The notes beneath the pieces are model-generated. The model had not been told where the DNA came from, ran no database searches, and was given only the letters and a program-made list of their open reading frames with translations. Source: an uncultured Porphyromonadaceae bacterium (GTDB taxonomy: Bacteria; Bacteroidota; Bacteroidia; Bacteroidales; Muribaculaceae). Taken from it: a stretch of DNA of 64,000 nucleotides. Position numbers and translations under genes: made by a program. The stretch is from NCBI GenBank assembly GCA_900555715.1, contig USMC01000007.1:16887-80886 (forward strand). Direction: 5' to 3'. The stretch's first letter is position 1; each line of letters opens with the position of its first letter. Positions 45,453 through 54,160 of this stretch are shown piece after piece.

Positions 45453-46307
45453 ATGACACTTTCCGGAAAGATATCAGCCTGGTCAGGGCATACGCTCATC
45501 CTTATCATCGCGGTATGCCTTTACGGATTCATCTGCTCGGCACAGACACGCCTATCCTCATCCGGAAAAGGACGTGACGTATTCCCGCTGGTGACGCCTC
45601 GTTCGGTGGCAACAGTGTGCTATGACCCCGACGACTACACTGTCGTCGGCAAGAGCGCCGGTCTCTTTGCCGGCGACATTCTCGAAGTCACAGGCAAGAC
45701 TATGGAAGTGACCGCAGGCAGCCCGGCAGACCGATATGTCGTCATAGCAGGAACCATTGAGAAGAACAGCTACATCCGACGCCTGGCAGAACAAGGGAAA
45801 ATCGACATATCGCCCGGCATAGGAATAGAAGGCAGCAGCTTGCGTCTGGGCAACCCTACGGCACCGCTGCAGTGCTATCGCGACAGCAATGTGCCGAGAG
45901 TGGAATATGATTTCTATACGTTCAACGCCGGCATTGTCGATGTGTACACGTATGTGCTCCCTACATTTCCTCTGCATGCCGAACGAGACTTCAAGCTTCC
46001 GGAGAACAACAATTCCGATACAAAATACAGTGTCCGTATCGACGACGGCTCCATCGCCACTCCCTCGACATCGGCGGGCGAGTACACTCAGCCCTGGTAC
46101 GAGAGCGTGCTATGCAACTGCAGGGTCAACAAATCGACGCTCTATGTGCGCCGGCCGGGCAAGCACACCCTTCAGATACGTTGCGGCGACCCCGGAACGA
46201 TTATCCAGAAAATCGTCATCGACACAGGCGGACTATCACGTTCATACCTCGGACCGCAGTCCACAAAATTCGTAATGGAAAGTAATAAAAAACAGCATAA
46301 CAATTGA
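45453..46307 (+). CDS. GH115-derived protein lacking the catalytic barrel
   Basis: 284 residues with a signal peptide or N-terminal anchor (about 10-30). Residues about 35-125 match the N-terminal domain of GH115 alpha-glucuronidases (VVGKSAGLFAGDILEVTGK, YVVIAGTIEKNSYIRRL). Residues about 150-275 match the GH115 C-terminal domain (YTYVLPTFPL, YSVRIDDGSI, PGKHTLQIRCGDPGTIIQKIVID, SYLGPQSTK). GH115 proteins are normally 800-1000 residues; the central TIM barrel with all catalytic residues is absent, and the ends are joined in frame at about residue 130-145. It remains open and sits 15 bases after GH127 and 4 before GH78, so it is translated as part of the operon. It is either an in-frame deletion remnant or a non-catalytic glycan-binding protein. 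Confidence 0.8.
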   Translation: MTLSGKISAWSGHTLILIIAVCLYGFICSAQTRLSSSGKGRDVFPLVTPRSVATVCYDPDDYTVVGKSAGLFAGDILEVTGKTMEVTAGSPADRYVVIAGTIEKNSYIRRLAEQGKIDISPGIGIEGSSLRLGNPTAPLQCYRDSNVPRVEYDFYTFNAGIVDVYTYVLPTFPLHAERDFKLPENNNSDTKYSVRIDDGSIATPSTSAGEYTQPWYESVLCNCRVNKSTLYVRRPGKHTLQIRCGDPGTIIQKIVIDTGGLSRSYLGPQSTKFVMESNKKQHNN

Positions 46308-46311
46308 TACT

Positions 46312-48924
46312 ATGAAAAGACACTTCAGATTCATTCCCGTCATTCTTGCCGCACTTGCCTGTCCGCAGTCATACGCCGGCAAAACGGTGTCGGTGTCGCT
46401 CACCGAGGCGATGCCGGATTCTCTGTGGGAATGCTCGCAATGGATTTCCGCAGCCGACGCCCCGGTGGTGACAGGGCGCATAGAAGGTCGGAACGAACGT
46501 GCCGCCGACGGTGCGTCATGGTTCGTCTGTTCAGTCAAAAACCCGGCAAAAGTTATCGGTGCACGCTGGATGACAACTGGTCTGGGAGTATACACACTCT
46601 ACATCAACGGCAAGTCCATAGGCGAGGAAATACTCAAACCGGGCTTCACACATTTTGAGAAGACGAAGCTGTCGTTCACCTACGACATCACCGGTGCCAT
46701 GAGCCTGCGCCCCGGAGCGGAAAACGTGTTTTCCGTTCAGTCGACTCCGGGATGGTGGGCGGATAAAATCATCACCCCCGGCGGACAGGAAGGCATGACC
46801 GGACGCAAGCCTGCTTTCAGGGGTGTGATAGAACTGACCTTTTCGGACGGCATGCGCAAATACTACGGCACCGACACATCGTCGTGGAAAGCCGGCATAG
46901 CCGGTCCCGTCCGTCATGCCGCCATCTTCGACGGCGAGGAATACGACGCCCGAATAGCGCCCGGAAGCCTCACTCCCGAACTGCTTTCCACGCCGGAAGA
47001 AAACAAAGAATTTGCCGGACGTATCTACCCCTCGGACGGCGCCGAAATCTACTTCCGCGAAGACCTCGCCCTCAAGCCTGTAAGAGCATACAAATGGGAA
47101 GGCATAAGCGGTGCTACGGACAAAGAACACGGCAAAGTAAACATAACAAAGGAATATCCTGGCGGCAAAAACATGGAGCTGCGGAAGGGCGAGACTATCG
47201 TCATAGACTTCGGTCAGAACTGCGCCGCTGTTCCCGAATTTGAATTCAAAGCCGCCGAAGGCACTACGCTGCTATGCCTGCCCGCCGAGCTCCTCAACGA
47301 CGGAAACGGCGCCGAAAGCCGCGGCATGGACGGTCCGGAAGGCAGCGTACACCGCCGCAACCTGCGCACGCCCGACGACGCTATGCGCATTTCCTATACT
47401 TTCGGACCCGGTAACAAAACCGTCAGATACCGCCCGACGCACTCCTTCTTCGGCTACCGTTTCATCTCTCTGACCGCCGACAACGACGTGACCATACGCA
47501 CTGTGACCTCCGTTCCGGTAAGCTCCATCACCAAAGCTATGCAGACCGGTTCGATAACAACAGGAAACGAATCTGTCAACAAACTCATCTCCAACACAAT
47601 CTGGGGTATGAGATCCAACTATCTGTCAGTGCCTACCGACTGTCCTCAGCGCAACGAACGTCTTGGCTGGACAGCCGACACGCAGGTTTTTGCCAATACC
47701 GGCACATTCTTCGCTGACACACGGCGGTTCTTCCACAAATGGATGCGCGACATGCGCGACACCCAGCGTGCCAACGGCAGTTTTCCCAGCGTCGCACCGA
47801 TGGCGCAATACGGAGCGCTGTCGACAGACTACTCACGTCTTGGCTGGGCCGACGCCGGCATCATCGTGCCATGGGTGGTATGGAAGCAATTCGCCGACAC
47901 GGCTATCATAAACGGGAACTGGGACGCAATGATGAAATTCCATAACCATATATCAGCCACCAAATATAACCATCACTGCCTCCGGAACGATAACGGCGAC
48001 TATCAGTATGCCGACTGGCTCAGCTACGAACCGCTCGAAAGCTGCGGCAGCGGAATCTTTATGAACGACGGCAACGGCAACGTGTGCGTACGCCCCGAGG
48101 CATACGACTACTGGAACTACCTCAGCGCCTCCTACTGGCTCATGGACACCCGCATGATGATCGATATGGCACGCGCCACAGGACGCGACACCACAGCGTT
48201 GCAGAATATTGCCGACGATGCCGAGGAGTATATCAGGCGTACCTTCCTCATGCCTGACGGCACGTTCCGCACTCCCATCCTCAACACCATGCAGACGCCG
48301 GCGCTCTTTGCCCTGCGCAACGGCATCGTCGAAGGCAAGGCGAAAGAAGCGACAATCGAAAGGCTTCGCCGCAACTTCGCCGACCATGGAAACTGCCTGC
48401 AGACAGGATTCCTGGGTACTTCCATCCTCATGCCCGTGCTGACCGACAACGGTATGTCGGACATAGCTTACGACCTGCTTTTCCAGCGCAAGAATCCGAG
48501 CTGGCTCTACTCCATCGACAACGGCGCCACTACCATCTGGGAGCGCTGGAACAGCTACATGCTCGACACCGGCATGGGTCCGGCGGGCATGAACAGCTTC
48601 AATCATTATGCCTACGGATGCGTCTGCGAATGGATATGGGAAACAGCTGCCGGAATAGCCGCCGATCCCGCCGACCCCGGATTCAGGACAATCGTTATGA
48701 AACCCGTTCCCGACCGCAGACTCGGCTCGCTCGACGCCGTCTATACCTCTCCTGCCGGTACGATTGAAAGCCACTGGAAATACGACGGCGACAACTGGCT
48801 CTGGACTTTCACTGTTCCGGAAGGCGCGAAGGCAAGAGTGACAATACCGTTTGAAAACAATGAAAACATCTATAAAGCCGGCACTCATACTGTAAAAGTG
48901 CACATGCCCGCCAAGGCTCTATAA
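46312..48924 (+). CDS. Glycoside hydrolase family 78, alpha-L-rhamnosidase
   Basis: 870 residues with a signal peptide (to about 23). N-terminal sandwiches (about 25-400) include the rhamnosidase N and concanavalin-like domains (YTLYINGKSIGEEILKPG, VIDFGQNCAAVPEF). The (alpha/alpha)6 catalytic barrel starts near 425 and carries the family signature DCPQRNERLGWTAD with Glu449 and Asp454, later ATTIWERWNSY. A C-terminal sandwich follows. GH78 enzymes invertingly release L-rhamnose from pectin side chains, glycosides or bacterial polysaccharide. It lies 4 bases after the GH115-derived gene. Confidence 0.93.
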   Translation: MKRHFRFIPVILAALACPQSYAGKTVSVSLTEAMPDSLWECSQWISAADAPVVTGRIEGRNERAADGASWFVCSVKNPAKVIGARWMTTGLGVYTLYINGKSIGEEILKPGFTHFEKTKLSFTYDITGAMSLRPGAENVFSVQSTPGWWADKIITPGGQEGMTGRKPAFRGVIELTFSDGMRKYYGTDTSSWKAGIAGPVRHAAIFDGEEYDARIAPGSLTPELLSTPEENKEFAGRIYPSDGAEIYFREDLALKPVRAYKWEGISGATDKEHGKVNITKEYPGGKNMELRKGETIVIDFGQNCAAVPEFEFKAAEGTTLLCLPAELLNDGNGAESRGMDGPEGSVHRRNLRTPDDAMRISYTFGPGNKTVRYRPTHSFFGYRFISLTADNDVTIRTVTSVPVSSITKAMQTGSITTGNESVNKLISNTIWGMRSNYLSVPTDCPQRNERLGWTADTQVFANTGTFFADTRRFFHKWMRDMRDTQRANGSFPSVAPMAQYGALSTDYSRLGWADAGIIVPWVVWKQFADTAIINGNWDAMMKFHNHISATKYNHHCLRNDNGDYQYADWLSYEPLESCGSGIFMNDGNGNVCVRPEAYDYWNYLSASYWLMDTRMMIDMARATGRDTTALQNIADDAEEYIRRTFLMPDGTFRTPILNTMQTPALFALRNGIVEGKAKEATIERLRRNFADHGNCLQTGFLGTSILMPVLTDNGMSDIAYDLLFQRKNPSWLYSIDNGATTIWERWNSYMLDTGMGPAGMNSFNHYAYGCVCEWIWETAAGIAADPADPGFRTIVMKPVPDRRLGSLDAVYTSPAGTIESHWKYDGDNWLWTFTVPEGAKARVTIPFENNENIYKAGTHTVKVHMPAKAL

Positions 48925-48955
48925 CCTACGTCAATGAACATAAAACCATAATGCA

Positions 48956-50116
48956 ATGAAAAAATCATTAATCTTACTCGCCGCTGCCGGACTCGTCCTC
49001 GCCACGGCACAGTGCACCTCCGACAACGGCAGCGCACTCACAAAATCGGGTCTCAACCCCGAAAAATTCAAAGCCGTGTTCAACGGCGATTCAACAGCTC
49101 TCTATACCCTTACCAACGCCGGCGGCGCGGAAGTATGCATCACAAATTTCGGAGGTCGCATCGTATCAGTCATGATGCCCGACAAAGACGGCGCATTCAA
49201 GGATGTAGTGCTCGGTTTCGACAGCGTACAGGCATATTTCCCCGAAAACAACCTCAGCGACTTCGGAGCCGCTATCGGCCGCTACGCAAACCGTATCAAC
49301 CAGGGCAAGATCACTATCGACAGTGTGACATACCAGCTTCCGCAGAACAACTTCGGTCACTGCCTTCACGGCGGCGGCGAGATGGGTTCGTTCGGCTGGC
49401 AGTACCGCGTCTACAAAGTAGAGGCACAATCCGACAGCTCCCTTACCCTCGCTATCGACTCGCCTGACGGCGACAACGGCTTCCCCGGAAATGTCCATGC
49501 TACCGTGACCTACACCCTCACCGCAGACAATACTATCGACATCGCCTACAAGGCAACCACCGACAAGCCGACAGTGATAAATCTCACCAACCACTCATAC
49601 TTCAACCTCTCCGGCGATCCTACCTGCCCCGTCACCGACCAGGAACTGACAGTGAACGCCTCGGCATTCACTCCCGTCGACTCCACATTTATGACAACCG
49701 GCGAAATTCTCCCCGTCGCAGGCACTCCGATGGACTTTACCAATGCAAAACTGATAGGTGCTGAAATTGAGAAGACCGAATATGAGCAGATCAAAAATGC
49801 CAACGGCTACGACCACAACTGGGTTCTCGACACGAAGGGCGATTTCACACAGGAAGCAGCATCGGTCTACTGCCCTGCCACAGGCATTCTCCTGCAGGTA
49901 TACACCGACGAGCCCGGCATACAGATCTACACCGGCAACTTCCTCGACGGTACCGTCACCGGCAAGCACAATATCACATACCAGCAGCGCACTGCCATCT
50001 GCCTTGAGACACAGCACTATCCCGACACTCCCAACAAAAGCGACTGGCCCAGCGCTGTCGTCCGTCCCGGCGACGTCTACACATCTCACTGCGCTTACCG
50101 CTTCTCCGTCAAGTAA
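48956..50116 (+). CDS. galM: Aldose 1-epimerase (mutarotase), lipoprotein form
   Basis: 386 residues. The N-terminus is a lipoprotein signal (LATAQC, Cys20), unlike cytosolic GalM proteins of about 340-350 residues. Family motifs are FGAAIGRYANRINQGKI with the substrate-binding Arg, HCLHGGGEMGSFGW with the catalytic-type His, NLTNHSYFNLSG with the second His, and the C-terminal CLETQHYPD with the base Glu. It interconverts alpha and beta anomers, here in the periplasm or at the membrane, probably so that sugars released by the inverting enzymes of the operon are in the anomer required for uptake. It is the last gene of the GH127-GH78 operon. Confidence 0.92.
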   Translation: MKKSLILLAAAGLVLATAQCTSDNGSALTKSGLNPEKFKAVFNGDSTALYTLTNAGGAEVCITNFGGRIVSVMMPDKDGAFKDVVLGFDSVQAYFPENNLSDFGAAIGRYANRINQGKITIDSVTYQLPQNNFGHCLHGGGEMGSFGWQYRVYKVEAQSDSSLTLAIDSPDGDNGFPGNVHATVTYTLTADNTIDIAYKATTDKPTVINLTNHSYFNLSGDPTCPVTDQELTVNASAFTPVDSTFMTTGEILPVAGTPMDFTNAKLIGAEIEKTEYEQIKNANGYDHNWVLDTKGDFTQEAASVYCPATGILLQVYTDEPGIQIYTGNFLDGTVTGKHNITYQQRTAICLETQHYPDTPNKSDWPSAVVRPGDVYTSHCAYRFSVK

Positions 50117-50136
50117 GTCCTTATCCTCCTGAATTT

Positions 50137-50496
50137 TCAGGAACGAAGTGCAAAATAAAAGCAGACTTCTGCCAGCAATGGCGGAAGTCTGCTTGCTAAT
50201 ATAGGGTGTGTCAAACCCGTAATCGACATGTTTGTGTAATAAGCTCCCTCGGCGACGATGGATTTCAGTTTCACCGTTGACGGAACGTAAATGTTAATGG
50301 CGTCTATCATCCCGTTTCTTGGATTCCAGCCGCTGTCTGGATTAAGAAAGGAGCAGTCTACGGTCAGCGTCAGCACGCCGCTCCAGTCAACTACATTTTG
50401 GGGGATGGTGATGCCGGGATAGCCCCATTTGCCAAAGGTGTAATCGAAATTCACACCAATATTACTCTGGGAAGGGAAATTTTCATAAATTAGATC
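50137..50496 (-). pseudogene. 3' relic of a secreted beta-sandwich protein
   Basis: From a stop at 50497-50499 the minus frame stays open to 50137 and reads like a protein fragment: FPSQSNIGVNFDYTFGKWG, then WSGVLTLTVDCSFLNPDSGW and DAINIYVPSTVKLKSIVAE. It has no ATG and no signal; GTG at 50454 is the only start-like codon. The last 19 codons read through the terminator hairpin (50161-50192), giving a non-protein-like LPPLLAEVCFYFALRS end, so the original stop has been lost. I do not recognise the family. Best explanation: remnant of a gene mostly deleted between galM and the thi operon. Confidence 0.55.
50150..50192 (-). terminator. Intrinsic terminator reading the minus strand
   Basis: A 13-bp stem (50161-50173 with 50180-50192, one G-T pair) with a 6-nt loop is followed on the minus strand by TTTTATTTTG. 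It would end the relic gene's transcript. It can also act as a weaker terminator for galM, 45 bases after its stop. Confidence 0.8.
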
Positions 50497-50587
50497 TTAA
50501 AGGTAGTATTGAGTTATATTTAAATAGTTGCCAGATGGTAATTTATTGATATATTCGATTCTGCGCAGATTTATTGTGCCATTAAAT

Positions 50588-50635
50588 AAATTTACCACCT
50601 GCCTTCAAATTTACCACCTGCCCGGTGGTAAATTT
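50588..50635. repeat. AAATTTACCACC direct and inverted repeats upstream of the thi promoter
   Basis: A 16-bp sequence AAATTTACCACCTGCC occurs at 50588-50603 and again at 50607-50622. The second copy is immediately followed by its 12-bp inverse GGTGGTAAATTT at 50624-50635. The cluster ends 3 bases before the -33 element of the thi promoter, the position of an activator or repressor site. Confidence 0.75.
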
Positions 50636-50638
50636 AAT

Positions 50639-50670
50639 TTTGCTCAGCTGATAAAATTTGTGTAAATTTG
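50639..50670 (+). promoter_or_regulatory. Promoter of the thiamin operon
   Basis: TTTG at 50639-50642 and TAAATTTG at 50663-50670 are separated by 20 bp, a consensus Bacteroidetes promoter. The predicted start (about 50676) is about 10 bases before the TPP aptamer. Confidence 0.8.
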
Positions 50671-50686
50671 CAGCGAAAGCTATCAT

Positions 50687-50781
50687 TCAAGAGGGGTGCC
50701 CCTGTGCGGGGCTGAGATTTTGAAGAATTGACTTCTGAACCCTTGGAACTTGACGCGGTTAATGCCGACGAAAGGACTTGA
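50687..50781 (+). ncRNA. TPP riboswitch (THI element)
   Basis: The conserved THI-box blocks are present in order: GGGGTGCC, GCGGGGCTGAGA, ACCCTTGGAACTTGA, CGGTTAATGCCGACGAAAGGA. The P1 stem is TCAAG (50687-50691) with CTTGA (50777-50781). It binds thiamin pyrophosphate and represses the downstream genes. The start codon of thiS is 70 bases after the aptamer. Bases 50792-50803 (GCCCCTGTGCGG) repeat the P3 sequence at 50698-50709, so the expression platform may compete with the aptamer helix. No intrinsic terminator is evident before thiS, suggesting translational control. Confidence 0.96.
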
Positions 50782-50850
50782 GCTTACCGACGCCCCTGTG
50801 CGGAACGCGCCCGCTTGCGGTGACACTTTCATATATTTTATCTGAATGTC

Positions 50851-51054
50851 ATGAAAGTAGAAATCAACAAACAGGAGATTTCCGTTCCCGAGGGCATCAC
50901 TACTCTCGAAGAACTTCTCAAAGCCGAAAACCTTGCCGGAGCAGGAACGGCTGTCGCCATCGGCGGCAACGTTGTCCGTCGCGCCGACTGGGGCACATAC
51001 AGCCTGCACGACGGGCTCAGAATCACTGTCATAAGCGCTGTCTGCGGTGGATAA
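50851..51054 (+). CDS. thiS: Sulfur carrier protein ThiS
   Basis: 67 residues of ubiquitin-like fold starting MKVEINKQEISVPEG and ending in the required Gly-Gly (SAVCGG). ThiF adenylates this terminus, which is then converted to a thiocarboxylate that donates sulfur to the thiazole ring made by ThiG and ThiH. First gene of the operon; its last 8 bases overlap the GTG start of the fused thiE gene. Confidence 0.95.
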   Translation: MKVEINKQEISVPEGITTLEELLKAENLAGAGTAVAIGGNVVRRADWGTYSLHDGLRITVISAVCGG

Positions 51055-52249
51055 GCCTCTTATAAGAATAGCTTTCACCACGCCTTATTTCTACGAGGGC
51101 GAGGCAGAAGCCATTACCCGTATGCTTGCGGCGGATGTCGTCGATTATGTGCATATCCGCAAGCCCGACGCCGACGCAGCTGCCGTCGGCAAGCTGATAG
51201 CGAAGATACCCGACGGACTCCGCCGGCGCATCACTCTCCACGACCATGCCGAACTTGCTCCGGCAGTAGGCGGGATACACCTCAACAGCCGACTGACGCA
51301 ATGCCCCGAAGGCTGGAACGGACGCCTGAGCGTTTCCCTGCATTCCATCGAAGAAGTAGAGCGCGAGACACGCAATGTCGATTATGTGACGCTCAGCCCT
51401 ATATTCCCGAGCATTTCCAAGCCGGGATATACAGCTGATTTCGACACCGGCAGACTGCGCCGCCTGCTCAGCTCGAAGCAACGTCCGAAGGTAATAGCCC
51501 TCGGCGGCGTCGATGCCTCACGTATCGAAGCTGTGCGCGAATTCGGCTTCGACGGATATGCCATGTTGGGGGCGGCATGGCGCAGAGAAATAAAAGCGGA
51601 AGATTTCAGGCTGCAGTTCATCACCAACCCCGCATCGGTCGCCGAAGCAGTTGCCCAGACACGCGAAGCGCTTGCCGGCGGCTGCCGCTGGATTCAGCTG
51701 CGCTGGAAAGACGCCGACGACAGGCTCGTAGGGGAAGCTGCGCGGCAGATTGCCCCGCTTTGCCGGAACTGCAACGCCGTTTTCCTGCTCGACGACCGTG
51801 TGGAACTCGTAAAACCCTGCGGCGCCGACGGCGTGCACCTTGGCAAAAACGACATGGCGGTTGAAGATGCCCGGAGCATTCTCGGACCGGCATATATCAT
51901 AGGCGCCACCGCCAACACCACCGACGACATCGCCGCCGCAGCGAAGCGCGGTGCCGACTATATAGGCTACGGTCCATTCCGTTTCACAACCACCAAAAAG
52001 AATCTCAGCCCTGTGCTCGGACTGAGCGGCTACAGAGATGCTGTAGCCTTCCTCCGGCGTAACGGTCTGGTTCTGCCCATAGTAGCGATAGGCGGCATAA
52101 CGGCGGACGACATACCGGCGATTATTGGCACCGGCGTAGGCGGCATCGCCGTCAGCGGCTCGATAATCAACGCTCCTTCTCCTGCCGAAGCGACACGCAC
52201 ACTGCTCGACATCATTGCTAACTCATCAGAAAACACAAAAACACTCTAA
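51047..52249 (+). CDS. thiE: Fused TenI-like/ThiE thiamin-phosphate synthase
   Basis: 400 residues, about twice the normal 200-220. Residues 1-195 are a degenerate TenI-like copy (FTTPYFYEGEAEAITRML, HIRKPDADAAAVG, LHDHAELA, GGIHLN, VDYVTLSPIFPSISKPGY, VIALGGVDASRI). Residues 196-400 are a full ThiE barrel with QLRWKDADD, FLLDDRVELVKPCGADGVHLG, IIGATANT, YIGYGPFRFTTTKK and IVAIGGITADDI, which bind HMP-pyrophosphate and thiazole phosphate. The C half should make thiamin phosphate; the N half may be the thiazole tautomerase (TenI) activity. In related Bacteroides operons these occur as two separate genes, so this is a fusion. Start is GTG at 51047, inside thiS; no good ATG is available near it. 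Confidence 0.9.
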   Translation: MDKPLIRIAFTTPYFYEGEAEAITRMLAADVVDYVHIRKPDADAAAVGKLIAKIPDGLRRRITLHDHAELAPAVGGIHLNSRLTQCPEGWNGRLSVSLHSIEEVERETRNVDYVTLSPIFPSISKPGYTADFDTGRLRRLLSSKQRPKVIALGGVDASRIEAVREFGFDGYAMLGAAWRREIKAEDFRLQFITNPASVAEAVAQTREALAGGCRWIQLRWKDADDRLVGEAARQIAPLCRNCNAVFLLDDRVELVKPCGADGVHLGKNDMAVEDARSILGPAYIIGATANTTDDIAAAAKRGADYIGYGPFRFTTTKKNLSPVLGLSGYRDAVAFLRRNGLVLPIVAIGGITADDIPAIIGTGVGGIAVSGSIINAPSPAEATRTLLDIIANSSENTKTL

Positions 52250-52253
52250 AATA

Positions 52254-53021
52254 ATGAACAAGCTTATCATAGGCGGAAAAGAATTCAGCTCGCGTCTTTT
52301 TGTCGGCACGGGCAAATTCCGCAGCAACAGCGAGATGGCAGCCGCCATCAAAGCATCAGGATCGCAGATGGTGACCGTTGCCATGAAACGTATCGACATG
52401 GATAACCGCGACGACGACATGCTCCGGCATATCATGGCAGACGGCATCCAGCTTCTGCCGAACACGTCGGGCGTACGCGACGCCGAAGAGGCGGTTTTCG
52501 CCGCACAGCTCGCGCGCGAGGCTTTCGGCACCGACTTCATAAAGCTGGAAATCCATCCCGATCCGCGCTACCTTCTCCCCGACCCTGTCGAGACCCTGAA
52601 AGCCACCGAGAAGCTGGCAGCCATGGGATTCGTCGTGCTGCCCTATATACAGGCAGACCCGGTGCTCTGCAAACGCCTTGAAGATGCCGGTGCAGCTACA
52701 GTGATGCCGCTGGCGGCGCCCATAGGCTCGAACAAAGGTCTTGTGACACGCGACCTTCTGCGCATCATCATCGAGCAGAGCCGCATACCCGTGGTGGTAG
52801 ATGCCGGACTCGGTGCTCCGTCGCACGCCGCAGAAGCAATGGAACTCGGTGCCGACGCCGTGCTTGTGAACACAGCCATCGCCGTCGCCGGCGACCCTGT
52901 CAGAATGGCACGTGCTTTCGCACAGGCTACCATTGCCGGACGTGAGGCTTTCGAAGCCGGTCTGGGAGCTGTCTGCGACTCCGCCCAGGCATCAAGTCCC
53001 CTCACATCATTTCTTGACTGA
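52254..53021 (+). CDS. thiG: Thiazole synthase ThiG
   Basis: 255 residues from the ATG at 52254; an in-frame ATG at 52215 lies inside thiE and encodes an unrelated extension. The TIM barrel starts LIIGGKEFSSRLFVGTGKF; Schiff-base lysine region MVTVAMKRID; phosphate-binding end VVDAGLGAPSHAAEAMELGADAVL with GLGAPS. It condenses DXP, dehydroglycine and ThiS-thiocarboxylate to the thiazole phosphate. Four bases after thiE. Confidence 0.96.
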   Translation: MNKLIIGGKEFSSRLFVGTGKFRSNSEMAAAIKASGSQMVTVAMKRIDMDNRDDDMLRHIMADGIQLLPNTSGVRDAEEAVFAAQLAREAFGTDFIKLEIHPDPRYLLPDPVETLKATEKLAAMGFVVLPYIQADPVLCKRLEDAGAATVMPLAAPIGSNKGLVTRDLLRIIIEQSRIPVVVDAGLGAPSHAAEAMELGADAVLVNTAIAVAGDPVRMARAFAQATIAGREAFEAGLGAVCDSAQASSPLTSFLD

Positions 53022-53026
53022 CAGAT

Positions 53027-54160
53027 ATGTTTTCAGAAGAAATTCAAAAATACAACTGGGACGACACCACGGCGCAGATTATGGCTATGACAGCCGCCGA
53101 CGTGGAGCGCGCCCTTGCCAAAGAGCGGCTGAACGACCACGATTTCATGGCGCTCGTCTCGCCTGCCGCCGCGCCGTATCTGGAAAGGATGGCGGCACGC
53201 AGCCGCGCGCTCACCGAACAGCGCTTCGGCAAGACAATATCGATGTTCATCCCGCTATATATCACCAACTCATGCAGCAACAGCTGTGTATACTGCGGGT
53301 TCAACTGCCACAATAAAATCAACCGCGTCATCCTCACGCCGGAAGAAATCGAAGAGGAGTGCAAGGCAATCAAGAAGCTCGGACCGTTCGAAAACCTCCT
53401 GCTTGTCACCGGCGAGAATCCCGCAAAAGCAGGCACAGACTACATCGAAAAAGCGCTTAAAGTATGCCGGCAGTATTTCAGCAACCTCACAATAGAGGTG
53501 ATGCCACTCAGCGCCGAAGACTACAGACGGCTCACACACTCAGGGCTCAACGGCGTGATATGCTTTCAGGAAACCTACCACCGCGAGCGCTACAAAGTAT
53601 ATCATCCGGCAGGACAGAAAAGCAACTACGAATGGCGTCTCAACGGCTTCGACCGCATGGGGCAGGCAGGAGTGCACAAAATAGGCATGGGCGTCCTCAT
53701 CGGTCTGGAAGACTGGCGCACCGACGTCACAATGATGGCGCGGCACCTCACCTATCTCCGTAAAAACTACTGGCGCACCAAATACTCGGTCAATTTCCCC
53801 CGTATGCGCCCGTCAGAATCGGGTTTCCAACCCAATGTTGTGATGAGCGACCGCGAACTTGCGCAGGTGACATTCGCCTTCCGGATTTTCGACCCCGATG
53901 TGGACATCTCTTACTCCACCCGCGAAAAGCACACCTTCCGCAACAACATGGCGACACTTGGCGTCACAACCATGAGCGCCGGCTCACGCGTCGACCCGGG
54001 CGGCTACGCCACACATGCCGACAGTCTGGCACAGTTCACCATCAGCGACGACGCATCGCCCGAACGTGTCGCCGCCGACCTGCGGGCATTAGGGCGCGAA
54101 CCGGTGTGGAAAGACTGGGACCGTGTGTTCGACCTCGCAGATATTGCAAAAGGCGTATGA
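53027..54160 (+). CDS. thiH: 2-iminoacetate synthase ThiH (radical SAM)
   Basis: 377 residues. The iron-sulfur motif CxxxCxxC is in NSCSNSCVYCGFNC. Other blocks: GENPAKAGTDYIEKAL, FQETYHRERYKVYHPAG, KIGMGVLIGLEDWRTD and the C-terminal TMSAGSRVDPGGY. It splits tyrosine to give dehydroglycine for ThiG under low-oxygen conditions, which suits a gut anaerobe; aerobes use ThiO instead. Its stop overlaps the ThiF start by four bases. Confidence 0.96.
   Translation: MFSEEIQKYNWDDTTAQIMAMTAADVERALAKERLNDHDFMALVSPAAAPYLERMAARSRALTEQRFGKTISMFIPLYITNSCSNSCVYCGFNCHNKINRVILTPEEIEEECKAIKKLGPFENLLLVTGENPAKAGTDYIEKALKVCRQYFSNLTIEVMPLSAEDYRRLTHSGLNGVICFQETYHRERYKVYHPAGQKSNYEWRLNGFDRMGQAGVHKIGMGVLIGLEDWRTDVTMMARHLTYLRKNYWRTKYSVNFPRMRPSESGFQPNVVMSDRELAQVTFAFRIFDPDVDISYSTREKHTFRNNMATLGVTTMSAGSRVDPGGYATHADSLAQFTISDDASPERVAADLRALGREPVWKDWDRVFDLADIAKGV

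Noticed and set aside
50778..51065. 95-codon plus-strand frame overlapping thiS
   Set aside because: Different frame from ThiS, Arg/Ser-rich and starting inside the riboswitch.
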